Positions 60,018-64,000 of a stretch of 64,000 bases of DNA are shown here, in pieces (positions within the stretch are counted from its first letter, which is position 1; every line of letters starts with the position of its first letter). The position numbers and the translations under genes were made by a program. The stretch is from positions 3,100,001 through 3,164,000 of the forward strand of contig OZ240665.1 in NCBI GenBank assembly GCA_965198565.1, given 5' to 3'. The notes below the pieces were generated by a model, which saw only the letters and a program-made list of their open reading frames with translations, was not told the origin of the DNA and ran no database searches. The stretch comes from LMUY01 sp965198565 (GTDB lineage Bacteria > Pseudomonadota > Alphaproteobacteria > Acetobacterales > Acetobacteraceae).

Positions 60018-60085
60018 TGATGGGTGACGCTGCGCTTACCCACCCTACACGCCACCGTAGAGGGGGAGCGTAGCGCTACCCATCA
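60018..60085. repeat. Long imperfect inverted repeat between convergent genes
   Basis: The left arm TGATGGGTgaCGCTgCGCT (from 60018) matches the complement of the right arm TGATGGGTagCGCTaCGCT (ending 60085), with three mismatches in 19 positions. The right arm contains the last codons and stop of chvG. It may act as a bidirectional terminator. Confidence 0.6.
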
Positions 60086-61749
60086 CCCTTCGGCAGCCAA
60101 ACCACAAACCGCGCCCCCAACACCTGGCCCAACTCGTCACGACGGTTTTCCGCCGCGATCTGCCCCTTCAACGCTGCCACAATCTGCCGGCTGATCGACA
60201 ATCCCAGGCCCGAGTGCTGCCCGAACCGCTCACCCTGCGGCCGCTCGGTGTAGAACCGGTCGAACACGTGCTCCAGCCGAGCCTCCGGCATGCCGGGCCC
60301 TTCGTCATCCACCATGATCTCCACCATCGCACCCGTGTCGCGGGCGCGCAGCGTCACCGTTCCGCCGTCGGGGCTGAAGCTCTGCGCATTGCCGATGAGG
60401 TTGCGCAGGACCTGCACCAGCCGGTCCTCGACCGCCTGAACCGCCAGTTTCCCCTCGGGCGCGTCCACCTCCAGGTGGGGGCCGCCGTCATGCCGGGTCG
60501 CCTCGTCGATCTCGACCAGCAAGCGCAGGATCGCGACCACATCGACCGGCTCGGGCGCGGCGCGGCTGAGTTCGGCGTCCACCCGGCTGGCGTCGCTGAT
60601 GTCGCTGATCAGCCGGTCCAGCCGCACCACGTCCTCGGCAATGATGGCGAGCAGGCGGCGCTGGGAAGCGGGGTCCTCGATGCGCCGCAGGGTCTCGATC
60701 GCGCTGCGGATGGAGCTGAGCGGGTTCTTGATCTCGTGCGCCACGTCCGCCGCGAACTGCTCGGTCGCGTCCATGCGGGACCACAGCGCCTCCGAGCTGT
60801 CCCGCAGCGACTGCGCCAACGTCCCCACCTCGTCGCGCCGCCGCAGCAGGGCGGGCGGCACGGCGCCGGCGCGGCCATGGCCCTCGCGCATGTCCTGCGC
60901 CGCCTGGCTCAGCCGCAGGATCGGCCGCGCGATGGTGAGGGATAGGTACCAGGACAGCACCAGGGTCAGCACCAGGGCGATCACGAATAGCCCCAGGATG
61001 GACATGCGGATGCCGACCAGGCTGCTATCCACCTCGCGCGCCTCGCGGGTGAGTTGGATGATGCCGACCGTGTGCCGGTTGCGCATCACCGGCTCGGCCA
61101 CCGTCACCAACAGGCGGTCGTCCGACGTGCGGCGGATGTAGGGTGGGGTTTCCCGCCCGGAATCGTTGCTGGAAAGCTTCAGCTCGGCCTTCACGTCCGG
61201 CTGCCAATCCGGCCCGGCGGCGCCCGGCCCGGTCTCCACCACCGGCGCCTGCTGGCTGCGTGGCACGATGGAGAGCAGGTCGTCATACACCGCCTCGATG
61301 GTGCCCTCGAGATGGCTGCGCTCCACCGCGGGCGGCAGCGGCTCGGTGTTGACGGCGCCGCCGGGCCCCTCGCGCACCCGGCTGTCGGCGATCACCTGGC
61401 CGTCCGCGCTGTAGAGCTTGGCCTCGCTGTTGGGCGTCGGGTCGGTCAGGCGGCGCAGCAGCGGGCGGGCGATCTCCGGCACCAGCACGGGGTTGTCCGG
61501 GTCGGTCTCGCGCACGGCGCTTTCGCCGAGCGCGCCGGCATAGATGCGGGCTTGCTCGCGCAGGGCGGTGACTTCGCTCTCGAGCAGGCCGTTCTGATAC
61601 TGGTCGAGATACAGCAGGGCGGCGACCAGCAGCGCCAAGGGCACCACGTTGACCAGCAGGATGCGGCGGAGCAGCGGCGAGACCCAGCGCCGGGCCAGCG
61701 CCCGGTGTGCCTGGGTCAGCGGCGGCGGGGCAAGCCCGATGTCGGGCAC
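60076..61749 (-). CDS. chvG: Sensor histidine kinase ChvG/ExoS type
   Basis: A 557-residue inner-membrane kinase that pairs with ChvI to sense acid or envelope stress in alphaproteobacteria. TM1 is near 28-48 (ILLVNVVPLALLVAALLYLD). A periplasmic domain of about 200 residues leads to TM2 near 245-270 and a HAMP domain. The H box is FAADVAHEIKNPLSSIRSAIE, the N box VLRNLIGNAQSFSPDGG, and DDEGPGMPE and SGLGLSISRQI form the G boxes. It starts with GTG directly after the chvI stop. The usual HprK and PTS neighbours are absent here. Confidence 0.92.
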   Translation of the reverse strand: MPDIGLAPPPLTQAHRALARRWVSPLLRRILLVNVVPLALLVAALLYLDQYQNGLLESEVTALREQARIYAGALGESAVRETDPDNPVLVPEIARPLLRRLTDPTPNSEAKLYSADGQVIADSRVREGPGGAVNTEPLPPAVERSHLEGTIEAVYDDLLSIVPRSQQAPVVETGPGAAGPDWQPDVKAELKLSSNDSGRETPPYIRRTSDDRLLVTVAEPVMRNRHTVGIIQLTREAREVDSSLVGIRMSILGLFVIALVLTLVLSWYLSLTIARPILRLSQAAQDMREGHGRAGAVPPALLRRRDEVGTLAQSLRDSSEALWSRMDATEQFAADVAHEIKNPLSSIRSAIETLRRIEDPASQRRLLAIIAEDVVRLDRLISDISDASRVDAELSRAAPEPVDVVAILRLLVEIDEATRHDGGPHLEVDAPEGKLAVQAVEDRLVQVLRNLIGNAQSFSPDGGTVTLRARDTGAMVEIMVDDEGPGMPEARLEHVFDRFYTERPQGERFGQHSGLGLSISRQIVAALKGQIAAENRRDELGQVLGARFVVWLPKGDG

Positions 61750-62451
61750 TCAACCCTCCTTGTAGCGGTAGCCGATACCGTAGAGCGTCTCGATGTGGTC
61801 GAAGCTGTCGTCGCCGGTGCGGAACTTCTTACGTACGCGCTTGATATGGCTGTCGATAGTACGATCGTCCACGTAGATGTTCTCACCGTAGGCGGCGTCG
61901 ATCAACTGGTCGCGGGACTTCACCATGCCGGGCCGGGCGGCCAGCGCCTTCACCAGCAGGAACTCGGTGACGGTGAGCTGGATGTCGTGTCCGCGCCAGG
62001 TGCATTGGTGCTTGGTCTCGTCCAGCACCAGGTCGCCGCGCGCCATGATCCCGCCGGGTGCGGCGCCGGACCCCTCGGCCCGGCTGCTCTCGTTGCGGCG
62101 GAGCAGGGCGCGGATGCGCTCGATCAGCAGGCGCTGGGAGAACGGCTTGGTGATGTAGTCGTCCGCCCCGAGGCGAAGCCCCATGAGCTGGTCGACTTCC
62201 TCGTCCTTGGAGGTGAGAAAGATCACCGGCATGCTGGAGCGCTGGCGCAGGCGCTGCAGCAGCTCCATCCCGTCCATGCGCGGCATCTTGATGTCCAGCA
62301 CCGCGAGGTCCACCGGGCGGGCGGTGAGGCCTTGCAGCGCGCTCTCGCCGTCGGTGAAGGTGCGCACCTGGAAACCTTCGGCCTCCAAGGTCATGGTGAC
62401 GGAGGTGAGGATGTTGCGGTCGTCATCGACCAGGGCAATCGTTTGCTTCAT
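61750..62451 (-). CDS. chvI: Response regulator ChvI, OmpR/PhoB type
   Basis: A 233-residue regulator. The receiver domain begins TIALVDDDRNILTSVTMTLEAEGF, with phospho-acceptor Asp in LAVLDIKMPRMDG and Lys in YITKPFSQRLL. The winged-helix DNA-binding domain has LTVTEFLLVKALAARPGMVKSRDQL and DRTIDSHIKRVRKKF. The match to ChvI is strong. I use ATG 62451 (KQTIALVDDD); the extension to 62478 is not conserved. It is upstream of and adjacent to chvG. Confidence 0.94.
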   Translation of the reverse strand: MKQTIALVDDDRNILTSVTMTLEAEGFQVRTFTDGESALQGLTARPVDLAVLDIKMPRMDGMELLQRLRQRSSMPVIFLTSKDEEVDQLMGLRLGADDYITKPFSQRLLIERIRALLRRNESSRAEGSGAAPGGIMARGDLVLDETKHQCTWRGHDIQLTVTEFLLVKALAARPGMVKSRDQLIDAAYGENIYVDDRTIDSHIKRVRKKFRTGDDSFDHIETLYGIGYRYKEG

Positions 62452-62493
62452 GGTTTGCGACCCCTTGGATGACGCCAACCTTGCGCCTCAATT

Positions 62494-63237
62494 ATGGCTG
62501 AATCTGGATCGGACGGTGAACACATGGTGGCAGACACGGCTGAGATGCCCGCCCAACCAAGCCGTGAAGAGACCGTGTGGCAGGCGCGCTGCCTGCTGCG
62601 CAATGCCCGCGCCGGCACGCTTGCCACCGCCGAGGATGGCCAGCCCTATGCCGCCCTGGTGACGCCGGCGCCGGCGCCAGACCTGTCGCTGCTGATGCTG
62701 CTTTCGGGCCTGTCCGCGCACACCCGCCACCTTCAGGTGGACGGCCGCTGTGCGCTGATGGTGGCGGGGGCGCCCACCGGGCCCAACCCGCAGACCGCGC
62801 CGCGCCTGACCGTGCTGGGCCTGGCCACGCGCGAGGACGACCCGGCGCTCAAGGCGCGCTGGGTGGCGCGGCATCCGTATGCGGCGTTCTACGCCGATTT
62901 GGGCGATTTCCGCCTGGTGCGGCTGCGCCCGTCCGGCGGGCAGTATATCGGCGGCTTCGCCAGCGCGCACCGGCTGTCCGCCGAAGACCTCACCCCCGAC
63001 CCGGCGGCGGTGGCCGCGCTGACCGAGGCGGAGGCGGACGTGTTGCTGCACATGAACCGGGACCGACCGGGCGCGGTGGACCGGATCGCCGGCGAGCCCG
63101 GCTGGCGGATGGTGGCGGTGGACGTCGACGGCTGCGACTTGCAGCGCGATGAGGCGGTGCGGCGCGTTGCGTGGTCGGCCCCCGCGGCGGACGTGGAGGC
63201 GATGCACCAGGAGCTGATCCGGCTCGCCAGGGGTTGA
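62494..63237 (+). CDS. Pyridoxamine 5'-phosphate oxidase-like flavin/heme-binding protein (HugZ type)
   Basis: A 247-residue split-barrel protein. The N-terminal PNPOx-like barrel (ARCLLRNARAGTLATAEDGQPYAALVTPA, LMLLSGLSAHTRHLQVDGRCALMVAG) is followed by a C-terminal DUF2470-type helical domain. That domain includes LSAEDLTPDPAAVAALTEAEADVLLHMNRD and DVDGCDLQRDEAVRRVAW. This two-domain form is shared with HugZ/heme-utilisation proteins, but the role here is not proven. It is divergent from chvI, with starts 42 bases apart, so the pair may share control. Confidence 0.85.
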   Translation: MAESGSDGEHMVADTAEMPAQPSREETVWQARCLLRNARAGTLATAEDGQPYAALVTPAPAPDLSLLMLLSGLSAHTRHLQVDGRCALMVAGAPTGPNPQTAPRLTVLGLATREDDPALKARWVARHPYAAFYADLGDFRLVRLRPSGGQYIGGFASAHRLSAEDLTPDPAAVAALTEAEADVLLHMNRDRPGAVDRIAGEPGWRMVAVDVDGCDLQRDEAVRRVAWSAPAADVEAMHQELIRLARG

Positions 63238-63247
63238 AAACCGCGTT

Positions 63248-63354
63248 CCCTCTCCCTCTCCCTCTGGGAGAGCGTCGGGGTGAGGGCGTCACGCACACCA
63301 TCGCGGGCGTTGCGGGCACCGCCCCTCACCCAACCCTCTCCCAGAGGGAGAGGG
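63248..63354. repeat. Repeat element C, copy 7 (between convergent genes)
   Basis: Two full arms with an extra CCCTCT unit at the left. The right arm is followed by CTTTT, forming a terminator for the rightward gene. Confidence 0.88.
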
Positions 63355-63359
63355 CTTTT
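63334..63359 (+). terminator. Intrinsic terminator in element C copy 7
   Basis: Stem CCCTCTCCC / GGGAGAGGG with loop AGA, then CTTTT. It lies about 100 bases after the PNPOx-like gene and 13 bases before the end of the opposing gene. Confidence 0.5.
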
Positions 63360-63372
63360 AAGGGCGACTTGC

Positions 63373-64000
63373 TTAGTGGCGTCCTGGCCCAAATCCCGGG
63401 CCGGGACGGAACCCACTGAGCCCGCCGCCGCCGAACCCGCCGCGCCCGCCGTTGAACGCGCCGCCGCCAGGAACCGGAGCCGGGCCGAACCCGCCGGTGC
63501 CGAACTCGCCACCCACGCCGCGCAAGCCGGTGCCGATCAGCCGGCCATCGCCGCCGCGGCGGAAGCGCGCAATGCCACGATCCAGCGCGCCAACGCGGCC
63601 AAACTCGCGGCCGGTGATGAAGGCATGATCCAGCAGCAACCCGCCTGAGATCACCGCGACGTAGCCCTCCACCACGAAACTATCGATTTGGGGCGGGAAA
63701 TACAGCGCCGGGTCGTCGGCCGCGGGGTCGGCGGTGATGCTGTCGGCCAGCAAGGCATCCCCGGCCAGCGTGCCCGTGACGATCACCGGGAAGCCGGCGG
63801 GCGGCGGCAGCCCGCCCAATGGCAGCCGGATGTCGAGCCCGCCGATCCGAGCCGCGCCATAAGCGCTCGGCCACTCGCCATGCAGCAGCACGCGGCCGGG
63901 GGGCGCCGGGTCGATGCGGGTGGCGGCGACCGTGCCGTCGGGCGCGTGCAGGCCGCTGACCGCCACCCACTCCCCGGGGCCGGCGGCCACGGCGCTGCCG
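63373..64000 (-). CDS. DUF5666-type beta-domain protein, N-terminus beyond the window
   Basis: The leftward frame is open to the right edge, so the start lies outside. At least 205 residues are visible. Repeated V-x-G-x-x-x-x-D-G-x-V-x-A-x-x-I units (WVAVSGLHAPDGTVAATRID, VIVTGTLAGDALLADSIT, VVEGYVAVISGG) are the style of DUF5666 beta-barrel modules. The last 45 residues are Gly/Phe/Arg-rich (GGGAFNGGRGGFGGGGLSG) and probably disordered. Such proteins are usually exported, but the signal region is not in view. The function is unknown. Confidence 0.65.
   Translation of the reverse strand, partial: GSAVAAGPGEWVAVSGLHAPDGTVAATRIDPAPPGRVLLHGEWPSAYGAARIGGLDIRLPLGGLPPPAGFPVIVTGTLAGDALLADSITADPAADDPALYFPPQIDSFVVEGYVAVISGGLLLDHAFITGREFGRVGALDRGIARFRRGGDGRLIGTGLRGVGGEFGTGGFGPAPVPGGGAFNGGRGGFGGGGLSGFRPGPGFGPGRH

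Noticed and set aside
6052..63354. Elements C considered as CRISPR-like or satellite repeats
   Set aside because: Copies are kilobases apart, palindromic within each arm and lack regular spacers; they are dispersed intergenic repeats.

Overview
The window is a very GC-rich stretch of alphaproteobacterial chromosome, most like the Acetobacteraceae / Rhodospirillales. The evidence is gene order: an E1-beta subunit carrying its own lipoyl domain in the pdh operon, pcm-tolC-PopZ-like-valS, sdhE-mfd, hisG-hisD-infA-maf-rng-yacG, and a ChvG/ChvI two-component pair. The family placement is inference from protein style and synteny, not from a search. Almost all of the window is core genome.

Layout. 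1-2.2 kb: two overlapping genes of unknown function (one runs off the left edge), a hairpin-rich spacer and a 51-residue membrane protein. 2.3-7.5 kb: pyruvate dehydrogenase operon pdhA-pdhB-pdhC-lpdA. 7.7-11.4 kb: an MFS carboxylate-type transporter, an Asp/Glu racemase-family enzyme, a Sel1-repeat protein and a lipoprotein. 11.5-19.2 kb: a complete chemosensory operon (STAS, cheY, cheA, cheW, receptor, cheW, cheR, cheB). 19.3-23 kb: an insertion-sequence scrap yard (IS1182 fragment, decayed IS66, a pRiA4b ORF-3 family gene, decayed IS481). It separates the che operon from a soluble, degenerate receptor-like gene at 23.1-24.8 kb. 25-31.5 kb: tRNA-Phe, then leftward yacG, rng, maf, infA, hisD, hisG, lrgAB, a secreted protein and a NUDIX hydrolase. 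31.6-42.5 kb: rpsB-tsf-lolA, an amidotransferase-type hydrolase, an FAH-family enzyme, an orphan antitoxin, sdhE-mfd, a ribokinase-family gene and an SMP-30 protein. 42.5-47.2 kb: a five-gene leftward operon with a taurine/sulfonate-type ABC importer between an FAD amine oxidase and a cupin. 47.5-64 kb: pcm, tolC, PopZ-like, valS, a soluble receptor with a C-terminal sensor, ilvD, bactofilin, EI24 protein, an adenosine-kinase-like gene, chvI-chvG, a PNPOx-like protein and a truncated DUF5666-type gene.

Repeats are the most distinctive content. One family (here A, B and D) is 102-107 bp long, bounded by CTAG, and built from hairpins. B copies supply the stop codons of two genes, and an IS481 has landed in the terminal CTAG of an A copy. 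A second family (here C) is a pair of inverted arms that look like intrinsic terminators. One C copy sits inside the maf-rng junction and appears to encode the end of Maf and the start of the RNase.

I see no CRISPR array, prophage, secretion system or biosynthetic cluster. No clearly new multi-gene system is evident. The best leads are the CTAG-bounded repeats, the repeat-coded protein ends, the amine-uptake/oxidation operon, and the two cytoplasmic receptor-like proteins.
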